A stretch of DNA of 64,000 bases. It comes from Aliivibrio finisterrensis_A (lineage in GTDB: Bacteria; Pseudomonadota; Gammaproteobacteria; Enterobacterales; Vibrionaceae). The position numbers and the translations under genes are program-made. This document shows, in pieces, positions 1-8,880 of this stretch (position 1 is its first letter; each line of letters starts with the position of its first letter). The notes beneath the pieces were generated by a model that did not search any database, was not told the DNA's origin, and worked only from the letters and a program-made list of their open reading frames with translations. The DNA is taken from assembly GCF_004167675.1 (NCBI RefSeq), contig NZ_SEZQ01000002.1; one strand, 5' to 3'.

Positions 1-1
1 A

Positions 2-754
2 TTTGATGATCTGTTAGTGTATGTTTATCAACAAAATCCAGTTCTTGAATGGGATTATCTATTAGGCCATGAGTTTCAAGCGCGTAGCCCAATTATTATT
101 AAATTAACGAGTAATGAAAGCCGTGATGATTTTTTGAATCGGTTTATTGCACAGCCATCAGGGAGTGTATTCTCATCTTCTCTAGATTTTAAAGCGTTTC
201 AGCAGCAGGCTTTATATGCTTATACCATTATTAAAGAATCGGGAAATAAAGCGACATTACGATTTTTTGATCCAAGAGTATTACCAAGTGTGCTGTTGGC
301 ATTAAAACCTGAGCAGCTTGAGCAAATGTTTAACGGTGTTTTAGCAATTCAGTGGCATCACTACAATTCTTGGTTCGTATATCAAAGCTCTGTATCAACT
401 GAATTGTCAGAAGATGTACATAGCTTTACTGAGGATCCAATTGTTATTGATAATACGCAACTTGCTTTAATGGATGAGATTCGAAAATATCAGTTGTTAG
501 AGGATATTGCTCATCAATATCAACCAATTTTACCACCGTCACATCAAGCTATGGATATTCTTTTGGATGCGGATAAATACAATCCAACAATGGCACAAGA
601 ATACGAAGGGTATTTACGCATGAGAATTGACACGGGTTGTTTAGAAAAAGAGCCTCAATGGATGAGTATAAAGTTAGAGCAAAGTGACACCTCATTAACT
701 GAGCGGATAAAAGGAATTCATCAACAAGTGAAAAGTCAGGAGCTAATATCATGA
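2..754 (+). CDS. DUF4123 domain protein, type VI secretion adaptor/chaperone (5' end missing)
   Basis: This is a partial gene. The frame is open to the left edge, so the GTG at 17 is probably internal. The visible 250 residues carry the DUF4123 hallmark, a conserved FxDPRVL segment (RFFDPRVLPSV, about residue 85), preceded by the acidic, hydrophobic N-terminal part typical of the family. DUF4123 proteins load specific effectors onto the VgrG spike of type VI secretion systems and act in the cytoplasm. The gene overlaps the next one by four bases (ATGA), which is the usual adaptor-effector arrangement. I see no VgrG or Hcp tube gene because the window begins here; one is expected just upstream. 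Family assignment is firm; the partner is inferred from position. Confidence 0.8.
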   Translation, partial: FDDLLVYVYQQNPVLEWDYLLGHEFQARSPIIIKLTSNESRDDFLNRFIAQPSGSVFSSSLDFKAFQQQALYAYTIIKESGNKATLRFFDPRVLPSVLLALKPEQLEQMFNGVLAIQWHHYNSWFVYQSSVSTELSEDVHSFTEDPIVIDNTQLALMDEIRKYQLLEDIAHQYQPILPPSHQAMDILLDADKYNPTMAQEYEGYLRMRIDTGCLEKEPQWMSIKLEQSDTSLTERIKGIHQQVKSQELIS

Positions 755-1908
755 AGATTACTTTACCTGATGAAAAATATGGAAACGGTAATGACTGTGC
801 GATAAGTGGAGAGGGTACACCTGTATGTCAGACAGAGATTTTTGATTTAGGCTGGATGCAGGCAGATAAAACTCAAACGCAAGAAGAGTTGTTTTCTAGC
901 TTATATACAGAAGAAACATTGGATAAACATAAAGCCCTTATTAAAAAGTATAATACTCACTTAAATGAGCCTGTTCGTCAGGGAGAAATTGTAATACTCC
1001 CGACAGTGGAACCAAAAACAGAAGAAGAAAATAGTTGGTTTAATGAGCTTATAGAGGAAGCAAAAATTGCCAGTTTAGAGCTAGGGAAGCTACTGGATGA
1101 AGAGGTTGCGACTCTTCATCGTCACTTTGACTTATTCTCTCATCAATTATGGGAGCGTATTAAATCAGATGGTTTACCAACGGATTATTATGCTCAAGTG
1201 GCTACAGGGATTGGGGCAACTTCAGCCCTAGTTGAACAAAACCTTAAAAATATTAATGGCGTTTTATTTGAGATAAATGATTTGTATGCCTCACAAGTTG
1301 CGATGGCAAGTAGAATTGGTGGTGTGAATTATGGGTCATTTGTTGCTGAGCGAGCAGAGCTATTTAAAAAGCTTGATGGTTCTTTTGCTGTGCTTTCTAA
1401 ACGTAGTGTTCAATTGCCAATATATAATCAAATTAAACGTAATTTGAAGTTATCGACTAAGTCAGTTATTCATAATGCTGATGAAATATTAAAAACTGGA
1501 TATGTGAAAGAGTTAGGTAAGCGTATCGGAAATATAGCGATAGGCATTTCAGCCTCTAGAGGGTTGGGGTATGTCGGTTTATTAATTGGTGCGAATAGTG
1601 CAATGGATAATATTTATCAGGCGTGTAAGGTTGATAGCTCTGGTGATTGTGGTAAGACAACGACTCGTGAAGTCACTGGGTTTATTGGTGGATGGTATGG
1701 TGGTATTAAAGGAGGGACTGTCGGTGTAGGACTAGCAGTAGGTACTGTATTGTTTGTTGTTGGTGTTACTGCTTCCGCCCCTGTACTTGCTCTTGCTGCT
1801 ATTGGTGGTGCGATTGTTGGCGGAGGTGCTGGTGGTATTGTTGGCTCGACGACAGGTAAAGCGGTTGGTGATGGAATGTACGATTTTTATGAATGGATGG
1901 TGGAATAA
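751..1908 (+). CDS. Putative type VI secretion effector with glycine-zipper C-terminus
   Basis: A 385-residue protein translated from an ATGA overlap with the DUF4123 adaptor. The N-terminal 90 residues (GNGNDCAISGEGTPVC, then a segment ending VRQGEIVILP) look like the LysM-like N-terminal module seen in adaptor-dependent effectors. The middle (about 100-250) is helical. The last 130 residues are hydrophobic and very rich in Gly/Ala (GGAIVGGGAGGIVGS), a glycine-zipper arrangement suited to inserting into membranes. No nuclease, lipase or amidase motif is visible. Together with the small membrane protein downstream, this suggests a membrane-disrupting or pore-forming toxin, perhaps like the Tme effectors described in Vibrio parahaemolyticus. 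The effector role is inferred from context and the toxic activity is a guess. Confidence 0.6.
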   Translation: MKITLPDEKYGNGNDCAISGEGTPVCQTEIFDLGWMQADKTQTQEELFSSLYTEETLDKHKALIKKYNTHLNEPVRQGEIVILPTVEPKTEEENSWFNELIEEAKIASLELGKLLDEEVATLHRHFDLFSHQLWERIKSDGLPTDYYAQVATGIGATSALVEQNLKNINGVLFEINDLYASQVAMASRIGGVNYGSFVAERAELFKKLDGSFAVLSKRSVQLPIYNQIKRNLKLSTKSVIHNADEILKTGYVKELGKRIGNIAIGISASRGLGYVGLLIGANSAMDNIYQACKVDSSGDCGKTTTREVTGFIGGWYGGIKGGTVGVGLAVGTVLFVVGVTASAPVLALAAIGGAIVGGGAGGIVGSTTGKAVGDGMYDFYEWMVE

Positions 1909-2301
1909 ATGTCGGATGCAGTATGGTGGGAATTATTGATTATGGTTCCTGGCTCTATTTTTGCTGGATATGCTATAGCTTGGTCTGTTCCTGGTATGAT
2001 TATGAGTGCAACTGTTTCACTGGGAAGTTTTAAACATATTATTTTTATTGATAAGCAATTAGCAAAAGACCTTGATAAATATTATGACAAAAATGGGCAT
2101 ATGCGGCCTCAATATCAAATGTCTTGGGAAATAGGCAGTCGATGCTTTGATTATTGGATTAAGTACCCATTCATTCGTAAGCGTGTAACAACTGATTCTA
2201 TAAAATTTAAGGTTTTTATGTGGGTCAATGTTTTAGGGGTATGGAGCTATATTCTTTTTATTTTTTGTCTATTAATAGCTAAAACTTTCGATATTATTTA
2301 A
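1909..2301 (+). CDS. Small membrane protein, putative immunity protein for the upstream effector
   Basis: A 130-residue protein whose ATG directly abuts the stop codon of the effector gene. Two hydrophobic stretches are visible: residues about 6-35 (LLIMVPGSIFAGYAIAW onward) and about 100-128 (VFMWVNVLGVWSYILFIFCL), with a charged region between them. I do not recognise a named family. Type VI effectors that damage membranes usually have a cognate multi-pass inner-membrane immunity protein encoded immediately downstream, and this gene has the right size, topology and position. The immunity role is inference from neighbourhood only. Confidence 0.55.
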   Translation: MSDAVWWELLIMVPGSIFAGYAIAWSVPGMIMSATVSLGSFKHIIFIDKQLAKDLDKYYDKNGHMRPQYQMSWEIGSRCFDYWIKYPFIRKRVTTDSIKFKVFMWVNVLGVWSYILFIFCLLIAKTFDII

Positions 2302-2334
2302 TTAAGTATTGTATATCATACTAAACAAGCTAAC

Positions 2335-2356
2335 ACTGGCTGCCGTAACAGCCAGT
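2335..2356. terminator. Hairpin between convergent genes, candidate terminator
   Basis: An 8-bp perfect stem (ACTGGCTG/CAGCCAGT) with a 6-base loop lies between the putative immunity gene and the convergent fruR. There is no long T tract on the plus strand, so termination is only probable. Confidence 0.45.
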
Positions 2357-2362
2357 TCATTA

Positions 2363-3340
2363 CTAGCGAATAATAATCTTCCTAGGAATTAACTCTATCC
2401 CTGCTTGGTAGCGTTTTGCTGAAGCATTCAACCCTAATGCTAATGCACTATCTGCAATTAATTCAAATTGTTGAGGAAGAGAGTTAATCTTAATCGGTAA
2501 AAAATCAAGCAAACGGTTATCACCAAACGTGCCTAATTTTATTTTGGTCATTAATTCAGGCTTTTCAATGAGTACATCTAAAATCCCTTCAAGCAAAATA
2601 TAAGAGGTCGTGATAATCGCATCAGGGATAGCATCATCTTTTATCCATTGCTCAAAAACTGTTTTGCCTGATTCACTGTTAAAGTGTTCTCCATAGCCTG
2701 TGATGTTTGCTAAGCCTTTCTCTCTGGCTTTTGCTTCAAACCCTAACTGACGTTCGCGAGAAATATTCAGCTCTGGTAATGCACCAATTAAGCCTATTGA
2801 TTTTACGTTTTCATTAACCACCGACTTGGTTAACTCGTAAGCTGCATCAAAATCTTCACTGATCACACAACCAAAATGCTCGTCATCTAATGAACGGTCA
2901 ATGGCAATGATTGGTGTGCCTTTTTCTTGAATACTTAAGTAGTAATCACTGCCATTAGGTAAGCAACTTGCAACAAATAGCGCATCAATACGGCGGCTAA
3001 TTAGGGCATGAGCCACATTTTTTTCTGTTTCAGGATCATCATCAGAACAACCAATTAAGATCTGATAGCCCGCTTGACGAGAGTTGTATTCTAAAAGTTT
3101 AGCAAGCTTTGCGTAACTGGTGTTTTCAAGATCAGGAATGATTAAACCAAACGAACGGCTACTGCCTGCACGCAATGCAGAAGCGGCATGATCAGGACGA
3201 TAGTTATGCTCATTAACAACCGCCATTACCTTTAATTGAGTCTTTTCACTGATGCGGTACTTCTGAGCTTTACCATTGATGACATAGCTTGCAGTAGTTT
3301 TAGAGACGCCAGCAAGTTTGGCAATTTCATCTAATGTCAT
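2363..3340 (-). CDS. fruR: LacI-family fructose repressor Cra/FruR
   Basis: A 325-residue LacI/GalR-family repressor. The N-terminal helix-turn-helix (LDEIAKLAGVSKTTASYVIN, residues 3-22) and the hinge (YRPDHAASALRAG, about 50) match the Cra/FruR branch, followed by a periplasmic-binding-like sensor domain (about 60-320). It is divergent from fruBKA across a 293-bp gap that holds several Cra-type operators. In enteric bacteria and vibrios this protein represses the fructose operon and is released by fructose 1-phosphate. In Vibrio the local copy may act mainly on the fru genes and not as a global Cra. The length matches the family (about 330 residues), and the ATG is preceded by a purine-rich stretch. 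Confidence 0.88.
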   Translation of the reverse strand: MTLDEIAKLAGVSKTTASYVINGKAQKYRISEKTQLKVMAVVNEHNYRPDHAASALRAGSSRSFGLIIPDLENTSYAKLAKLLEYNSRQAGYQILIGCSDDDPETEKNVAHALISRRIDALFVASCLPNGSDYYLSIQEKGTPIIAIDRSLDDEHFGCVISEDFDAAYELTKSVVNENVKSIGLIGALPELNISRERQLGFEAKAREKGLANITGYGEHFNSESGKTVFEQWIKDDAIPDAIITTSYILLEGILDVLIEKPELMTKIKLGTFGDNRLLDFLPIKINSLPQQFELIADSALALGLNASAKRYQAGIELIPRKIIIR

Positions 3341-3413
3341 GGGTAAGATCCTTAAATTCTGTGGGTCGGATCATATAAATTTAGATCCAATCATTTTATG
3401 AGTTGAATTATAT

Positions 3414-3427
3414 GCTGAATCGTTTCA
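3414..3427. promoter_or_regulatory. Cra/FruR operator 1
   Basis: GCTGAATCGTTTCA is an essentially perfect match to the known Cra consensus (GCTGAAWCG followed by an imperfect inverted half). It sits about 75 bp from the fruR start and about 207 bp from fruB, so it could serve autoregulation. Confidence 0.75.
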
Positions 3428-3435
3428 GTATGAAA

Positions 3436-3451
3436 GCTGAAAGGATTCAGC
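3436..3451. promoter_or_regulatory. Cra/FruR-like palindrome, operator 2
   Basis: GCTGAAAGGATTCAGC is a 16-bp sequence with six-base perfect inverted half sites (GCTGAA/TTCAGC). It lies 8 bp from operator 1, so the two centres are about 23 bp apart, roughly two helical turns, which would allow cooperative binding. Confidence 0.65.
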
Positions 3452-3544
3452 AAATTTTAAAAACGTGATATTTACGTTGTTTTTACTTTTGATGAAGCGT
3501 ATTCATAAGTAGAAAGCATTTGCTGAACTTTTTTTAACTGTTTT

Positions 3545-3558
3545 GCTGAATCGATTAA
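3545..3558. promoter_or_regulatory. Cra/FruR operator 3
   Basis: GCTGAATCGATTAA matches the Cra consensus left half and centre. It lies about 75 bp upstream of the fruB ATG, where a bound repressor would block the fru promoter. A further inverted half site (GATTCAGC, 3585-3592) lies just downstream and may form part of a fourth site. Confidence 0.7.
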
Positions 3559-3633
3559 GCTTGCTTGAGCAACGCTTAAACGGTGATTCAGCAGAACACA
3601 AATTACAGATAAACAAGCGAGAGGCTAAGACCC

Positions 3634-4770
3634 ATGCTGACATTGACAAAGAATGACATTACGTTGCAACAAGTAGCAACGGATAAGACAACAGCAATTA
3701 AAGCGATTGCAAAGCAACTAACAGAGAAAGGTTTGGTTGCAGAGAAGTACGTAGACGGAATGCTAAATCGTGAGCAACAAAACTCGACGTTCTTAGGCAA
3801 TGGTATTGCGATTCCTCATGGTACAACAGACACCCGTGATTTAGTGAATAACACAGGCGTTGCTGTCCATCATTTCCCACAAGGCGTTAACTGGGGTGAT
3901 GGTAATGTGGTTTATGTAGCCATTGGTATTGCGGCTAAATCAGATGAGCACCTAGGTATTTTAAAGCAACTGACTAAAGTACTGTCTGCTGATGGCGTAG
4001 AAGAGAAGCTAAAACAAGCAAAAACAGAAGCTGACATCATTGCATTATTAAATGGTGAAGTGCAGTTTGAAGCCGATTTCGATGCATCACTTATCCAATT
4101 ATTATTCCCTGCAAGCGATATGATCCAAATGAGTGCGGTTGCAGGTGGTTTACTAAAAAACAGTGGTAATGCAGAAAGCCAATTTGTTGCAGAGTTAGTA
4201 ACTAAAGAGCCTACGCATCTAGGTAAAGGTTTATGGTTGGTAAGTACTGACAAAGGCGTTAAACGCTCTGGTATGTCTATCGTAACGACAGCAAATGGGT
4301 GCGAGTTTAATGGCTTGCCTGTAAAAGGTTTGATTGCGATTGCTTCTTGTAACGCTTCTCATAAATCGTTTTTAACAACGATCACTAAAGTGGTTGCTGA
4401 GCAGCAGCAAGAGTCGATTCTATCTGCAACGTCTGAGCAGTTACTTGCGATGTTCTCTACTTCTATTGAAGAAACAGCAGTAAGTGTTGATGCTGATAAT
4501 ACCGCAACCTTTAAAATTAAAAATGCACACGGTTTACACGCTCGCCCGGGCGCAATGCTTGTTGCTGAAGCGAAAAAATACGAATCAAAAATCACCGTAT
4601 TAAACGTAAATGGTGACGGAAAAGCAGTGAATGCGAAAAGCTTAATGAAAGTGATTGCGCTTGGCGTTAAACACGGTCATGAACTGCAATTTACTGCCGA
4701 TGGTGCTGATGCAAAAGAAGCGCTTGCTGGCATTGGTGCTGCGATAGCTTCTGGTTTAGGCGAGGGTTAA
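3634..4770 (+). CDS. fruB: Fructose PTS multiphosphoryl transfer protein, EIIA-HPr (FPr)
   Basis: A 378-residue cytoplasmic protein of the phosphotransferase system, which passes phosphate from EI to the fructose permease. The N-terminal EIIA domain (about 1-145) has the phosphorylated histidine in GIAIPHGTTDTR (His62). A linker domain follows (about 150-270), and the C-terminal HPr domain (about 288-378) has NAHGLHARPGAM with active His302 and the usual downstream serine region. Length and architecture match E. coli FruB (376). The first gene of fruBKA, it is followed by fruK after three bases. It is expected to be repressed by FruR at the operators upstream. Confidence 0.95.
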   Translation: MLTLTKNDITLQQVATDKTTAIKAIAKQLTEKGLVAEKYVDGMLNREQQNSTFLGNGIAIPHGTTDTRDLVNNTGVAVHHFPQGVNWGDGNVVYVAIGIAAKSDEHLGILKQLTKVLSADGVEEKLKQAKTEADIIALLNGEVQFEADFDASLIQLLFPASDMIQMSAVAGGLLKNSGNAESQFVAELVTKEPTHLGKGLWLVSTDKGVKRSGMSIVTTANGCEFNGLPVKGLIAIASCNASHKSFLTTITKVVAEQQQESILSATSEQLLAMFSTSIEETAVSVDADNTATFKIKNAHGLHARPGAMLVAEAKKYESKITVLNVNGDGKAVNAKSLMKVIALGVKHGHELQFTADGADAKEALAGIGAAIASGLGEG

Positions 4771-4773
4771 TTG

Positions 4774-5757
4774 ATGAGCATTAATCAAAAAAGCAAAGTA
4801 GTTACTATCACACTAAACCCTGCTTTAGATTTAACCGGCAGTTTAGATGCGTTATCGGTTGGCTCTGTGAGCTTAGTAAGTAAAGGCTCACTTCATGCAG
4901 CTGGTAAAGGTGTCAACGTTGCAAAAGTACTGTCTGATTTAGGCGCTGAGGTAACGGTTACTGGATTTTTAGGCCGTGATAATGAAGAACTTTTCTGCCA
5001 ATTGTTTGAAGAGATGAAAGCCAACGATGAGTTTATCCGTGTTGATGGTGCAACTCGTATCAATGTGAAATTAGTAGAGCAAGATGGTCGAGTGAGTGAC
5101 ATCAACTTCCCGGGTGTTGAGGTATCACAACAAGCGATTTCCGAGTTTGAAGTTCGTTTATTTGAATTAGCTAAAACACATGAATTTTTCGTATTAGCAG
5201 GCAGCTTACCAAAAGGCATTTCTCCTGAACTGTGTGCTGAGTGGATTGAAAAGCTGCATCAAATGGGTAAAAAAGTACTATTTGATAGCAGTCGTGCAGC
5301 ATTGGCAGCAGGTTTAGAGGCTCACCCTTGGTTAATTAAACCAAACGATGAAGAGCTATCTGAATTTGTGGGTCGTGAGTTAGATACTCCAGAAGCGTGT
5401 CAGCAAGCGGCTCAAGATCTTGCACAAAAAGGCATTGAAAATATCGTCGTGTCATTAGGCTCAAAAGGCGTAATGTGGCTTGGTAAAAATGACCAAGAGC
5501 AAGCTGAATGGATGTACTCTCAACCACCTAAAATGAGCGTAGTAAGCACGGTTGGTGCTGGTGATACGTTAGTTGCTGGTCTTTGTTGGGGCCACATGCA
5601 GCAAGATTGGGATCGTTCACACATCTTATCTTTTGCTACCGCTTTATCTGCTTTAGCTGTATCGCAGGTTGGCGTTGGTGTACCAAATGTCGAAGACGTA
5701 AAAGAATTACAAAAACAAGTAACCCTACACAACCCTATTTCTACAAACGTGCAGTAA
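4774..5757 (+). CDS. fruK: 1-phosphofructokinase
   Basis: This enzyme converts fructose 1-phosphate, the product of FruA uptake, to fructose 1,6-bisphosphate with ATP. The 327-residue protein is a PfkB-family sugar kinase, with an N-terminal TITLNPALDLTG, the first PfkB signature around AAGKGVNVAKVL, and the C-terminal signature STVGAGDTLVAG carrying the catalytic Asp near residue 262. A TTG codon sits directly before the ATG at 4774; I chose the ATG, which follows a GAGGG ribosome-binding site and is three bases after the fruB stop. It is the middle gene of the fru operon. Confidence 0.95.
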   Translation: MSINQKSKVVTITLNPALDLTGSLDALSVGSVSLVSKGSLHAAGKGVNVAKVLSDLGAEVTVTGFLGRDNEELFCQLFEEMKANDEFIRVDGATRINVKLVEQDGRVSDINFPGVEVSQQAISEFEVRLFELAKTHEFFVLAGSLPKGISPELCAEWIEKLHQMGKKVLFDSSRAALAAGLEAHPWLIKPNDEELSEFVGRELDTPEACQQAAQDLAQKGIENIVVSLGSKGVMWLGKNDQEQAEWMYSQPPKMSVVSTVGAGDTLVAGLCWGHMQQDWDRSHILSFATALSALAVSQVGVGVPNVEDVKELQKQVTLHNPISTNVQ

Positions 5758-5786
5758 TGCGCTTAGACTTAGTTTAAGGACAGATT

Positions 5787-7529
5787 ATGAAAAATATAGC
5801 TATCGTTACTGCATGCCCAAGCGGTGTAGCAAACAGCATCATTGCAGCAGGTTTATTAGAACAAGCAGCAACCAAACTAAATTGGAAAGCGACGATTGAA
5901 TGTCAATCAAGCGTGTTACCCGTCGAGGTGTTAACTCAAGAAGTCATTGATACGGCGGATGTAATTGTTATTGCCGCAAATTCGGTGGTTGATACGTCTC
6001 GCTTTGTTGGTAAAAAAGTACACCAAGGGTCAATTTCTGAATGTGCAATTAACTCGCAAGTTTGGCTAGAAAATGCAGTAAATAATGCAAAAGAACTAAC
6101 CGCTTCTGAAGTGACGGTTTCAGAGGCAGTGGCATCGACTGACGCGACAGGACCTAAGAAAATTGTAGCGATTACGGCATGTCCAACGGGTGTTGCGCAT
6201 ACTTTCATGGCAGCTGAAGCGCTAGAAGAAGAAGGTAAACGTCAAGGCCACATTATTAAAGTAGAAACTCGTGGCTCTGTGGGTGCAAAAAATCAGTTAA
6301 CGGACCAAGAAATTGCAGAGGCTGATTTAGTTATCATCGCTGCTGATATTGAAGTTGCACTTGATCGCTTTAATGGTAAACGTCTGTACAAAACAAGCAC
6401 AGGTTTAGCGCTGAAGAAAACAGAACAAGAGATGAATAAAGCCTTCTCAGATGCGGCTGTTTTCCAATCATCAGGTAAAGCACAATCTTCTCAAACCGAA
6501 GAGAAAAAAGGCATGTACAAACACCTGATGACAGGGGTTTCACATATGCTTCCTGTTGTTATTGCTGGTGGTTTGCTAATTGCACTGTCATTTGTCTTTG
6601 GTATCGAAGCATTTAAAGAGCCGGGTACAATAGCTGCTACATTAATGGATATTGGTGGTGGAGCAGCATTTGCGCTAATGATCCCTGTTCTTGCTGGTTT
6701 TATCGCATTCTCAATTGCTGACCGTCCGGGTCTGGCTCCAGGTCTAATCGGTGGTATGTTGGCTAGCTCAACAGGTGCGGGTTTCCTTGGTGGTATTGCT
6801 GCCGGTTTCATTGCAGGTTACTCAGCTAAATTCATTGCGGATAAAGTGTCTCTTCCTCAATCAATGGAAGCGCTTAAACCAATTCTAATCATTCCATTTG
6901 TGGCGAGTTTATTTACTGGTCTGGTGATGATTTACGTTGTTGGTGGTCCTGTATCAGGCATTATGTCTGCACTGACAGAGTTCCTAAACAACATGGGCTC
7001 AACTAACGCTGTATTACTGGGTGTGATTCTTGGTTGTATGATGTGTTTCGACTTAGGTGGTCCAGTAAACAAAGCAGCATATACATTTGGTGTTGGTCTT
7101 CTGGCTTCACAAACGTACGGTCCAATGGCGGCTATCATGGCGGCAGGTATGGTTCCTGCGCTAGGTATGGGTTTAGCGACATTCCTTGCTAAGAACAAGT
7201 TTGAAGCGGGTGAACGTGAAGCAGGTAAAGCCTCATTTGTACTTGGTTTATGCTTTATCTCTGAAGGTGCGATCCCATTTGCAGCGAAAGACCCTATGCG
7301 TGTTATCCCAAGCTGTATGGCGGGTGGTGCATTAACGGGTGGTTTATCTATGCTGTTTGGTGCTCAGCTACTTGCTCCACACGGTGGTCTGTTCGTACTT
7401 CTTATTCCAAACGCGATTACGCCAGTGTTCATGTACTTAGTCGCAATTGCCGCTGGTACTGCGGTAACTGGTTTTACTTACGCTTTCTTGAAAAATAAAG
7501 CGGATGCGAAAGAAGCAGCAGCTGCATAA
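5787..7529 (+). CDS. fruA: PTS fructose transporter subunit IIBC
   Basis: An inner-membrane permease that imports fructose and phosphorylates it to fructose 1-phosphate, taking phosphate from FruB. The 580-residue layout is IIB'-IIB-IIC. The degenerate IIB' domain spans about 1-105 (Cys10 in TACPSGVAN). The catalytic IIB spans about 125-230, with the phosphorylated cysteine in ITACPTGVAHTF (Cys132). The IIC membrane domain runs from about 240 to 570 with many hydrophobic helices and the conserved stretch SEGAIPFAAKDP. The length is close to E. coli FruA (563). It lies 29 bp after fruK and is followed by a strong terminator, which closes the operon. Confidence 0.95.
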   Translation: MKNIAIVTACPSGVANSIIAAGLLEQAATKLNWKATIECQSSVLPVEVLTQEVIDTADVIVIAANSVVDTSRFVGKKVHQGSISECAINSQVWLENAVNNAKELTASEVTVSEAVASTDATGPKKIVAITACPTGVAHTFMAAEALEEEGKRQGHIIKVETRGSVGAKNQLTDQEIAEADLVIIAADIEVALDRFNGKRLYKTSTGLALKKTEQEMNKAFSDAAVFQSSGKAQSSQTEEKKGMYKHLMTGVSHMLPVVIAGGLLIALSFVFGIEAFKEPGTIAATLMDIGGGAAFALMIPVLAGFIAFSIADRPGLAPGLIGGMLASSTGAGFLGGIAAGFIAGYSAKFIADKVSLPQSMEALKPILIIPFVASLFTGLVMIYVVGGPVSGIMSALTEFLNNMGSTNAVLLGVILGCMMCFDLGGPVNKAAYTFGVGLLASQTYGPMAAIMAAGMVPALGMGLATFLAKNKFEAGEREAGKASFVLGLCFISEGAIPFAAKDPMRVIPSCMAGGALTGGLSMLFGAQLLAPHGGLFVLLIPNAITPVFMYLVAIAAGTAVTGFTYAFLKNKADAKEAAAA

Positions 7530-7549
7530 CTTACAGACAATATAAATAA

Positions 7550-7590
7550 AATGGGCGCTTCCAAAGTGATTGGAAGCGCCCATTTTTATA
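7550..7590 (+). terminator. Rho-independent terminator of fruBKA
   Basis: A 14-bp perfect stem (AATGGGCGCTTCCA and its complement) with a 7-base loop and a following T run sits 20 bp after fruA. It is nearly symmetrical and may also stop the convergent gene. Confidence 0.9.
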
Positions 7591-7600
7591 TATTATTCGA

Positions 7601-8146
7601 TTAAAACGCCATATTGATGCCAGCACCAATAGACGACATATAATCATCGCCAGCTAATGGCATATATTGATATTCAATATTGAGTGTCATTGAAGGAAAT
7701 ATTGGCATTGTAGTGCCTATGGCAATAAAAGGTTTAACAGAAGTTGATTTTTGTGTTGTTCTAATCGTCGTCTGTTCGTAATTATCAACCAGTTGATTAT
7801 AAGTATAGGTTAAATTGGCTCTATTTAATCCGGCTTTACTATAAAATGACCCGTAATACGTCATTGGAAAGGTAATTTTCATTGCTCCTGTCAAGCCTGT
7901 TGCTGAGGCTTTATCTTGTTTAAGAGCGATATCACTCATTGATGCAGTCGTGTAGTAACTAAGATCCATCGCAATCATTGGTGTTATATTATGGCTATAA
8001 CCAATTTGAGTCATTAAACCACTACCATGGGTATCAAGAATGTTTAGGTTTACAAGACTTGGCTGAATATAGATTTGGTGTAAAGTGTCTGTTGCTTGCG
8101 TTGATGCAGTTGCCCCTAGCAACAAAAGTGGTAGTAACCTTTTCAT
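7601..8146 (-). CDS. Putative outer-membrane beta-barrel protein
   Basis: A 181-residue protein with a signal peptide (MKRLLPLLLLGATASTQA, cleavage after about residue 18) and a mature part of alternating short strands such as TLNIEYQYMPLAG. It ends in a C-terminal phenylalanine (GAGINMAF), the usual insertion signal for outer-membrane barrels. The length fits a small eight-stranded barrel of the OmpA/OmpW type. The protein resembles the generic outer-membrane beta-barrel proteins found in vibrios, but I cannot assign a ligand or function. It is convergent with fruA and divergent from the LysE-type exporter. Confidence 0.6.
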   Translation of the reverse strand: MKRLLPLLLLGATASTQATDTLHQIYIQPSLVNLNILDTHGSGLMTQIGYSHNITPMIAMDLSYYTTASMSDIALKQDKASATGLTGAMKITFPMTYYGSFYSKAGLNRANLTYTYNQLVDNYEQTTIRTTQKSTSVKPFIAIGTTMPIFPSMTLNIEYQYMPLAGDDYMSSIGAGINMAF

Positions 8147-8223
8147 TATAAACTCGTCTATTTAACCGAATGTGCGATTTTATTGTGAATGAGACAATAT
8201 TGTAAAGAGGAATTAGAGAAGAA

Positions 8224-8838
8224 ATGACATTAACTATTTGGTTTTCATTATTTTTGGTTTCATTGCTGGGAGCTATGTCTCCAGGGCCAAGCTTAGCTAC
8301 GGTAGCGAAACATACTTTATCCGGTAAGCGAATTAATGGTATAGCAGCCGCTTGGGCACATTCAATAGGTATAGGTTGTTACGCTTTTATTACCGTTATT
8401 GGCTTAGCGGTAGTGTTACAGCAATCACCAATGTTATTCAAAGGCATAAGCTATTTAGGTGCTGCTTATTTGGCTTATTTAGGTCTAGGCGCTCTGCGTT
8501 CCACGGGTGGAATTGCTGCAAGGCTTGAATCAGGACAACAAGTTACGATTATTGAGTCAGCAAAAGAAGGCTTATTTATCTCGCTTCTAAACCCTAAAAT
8601 TGCCCTGTTCTTTTTAGCCCTGTTCAGTCAATTTGTTGCTGTTGGTATTGAACCGTTAGACAAAGCAATTATTGTTATTACACCTATTATTGTTGATGGG
8701 TTGTGGTACACCGTAATTAGTTGTTTATTATCAGCGCCTAAGATTGTGGATAAACTAAGAGCTCAAGCTAAATGGATTGATCGCCTATCTGGTCTTGTGC
8801 TTATTCTTCTTGCTGTTCGAGTGGTATTTTCTGCGTAG
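8224..8838 (+). CDS. LysE/RhtB-family amino acid exporter
   Basis: A 204-residue inner-membrane protein of the LysE/RhtB translocator superfamily. The family signature GAMSPGPSLATVAKHTLSGKR starts at residue 17, and about six hydrophobic segments follow, with the conserved LLNPKIALFFLALFSQF in the middle. Such proteins export small polar molecules, typically amino acids or homoserine lactones; the substrate here cannot be read from sequence. It stands alone on the plus strand, 77 bp from the divergent barrel gene, and is followed by a terminator. Confidence 0.85.
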   Translation: MTLTIWFSLFLVSLLGAMSPGPSLATVAKHTLSGKRINGIAAAWAHSIGIGCYAFITVIGLAVVLQQSPMLFKGISYLGAAYLAYLGLGALRSTGGIAARLESGQQVTIIESAKEGLFISLLNPKIALFFLALFSQFVAVGIEPLDKAIIVITPIIVDGLWYTVISCLLSAPKIVDKLRAQAKWIDRLSGLVLILLAVRVVFSA

Positions 8839-8880
8839 TAAATTACTCTACAATCTTTATTTTGTTTAATTTAAAAGAGG

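Noticed and set aside
549..752. 67-codon minus-strand frame inside the DUF4123 gene
   Set aside because: It lies wholly within a well-supported gene, has no ribosome-binding site and no family features.
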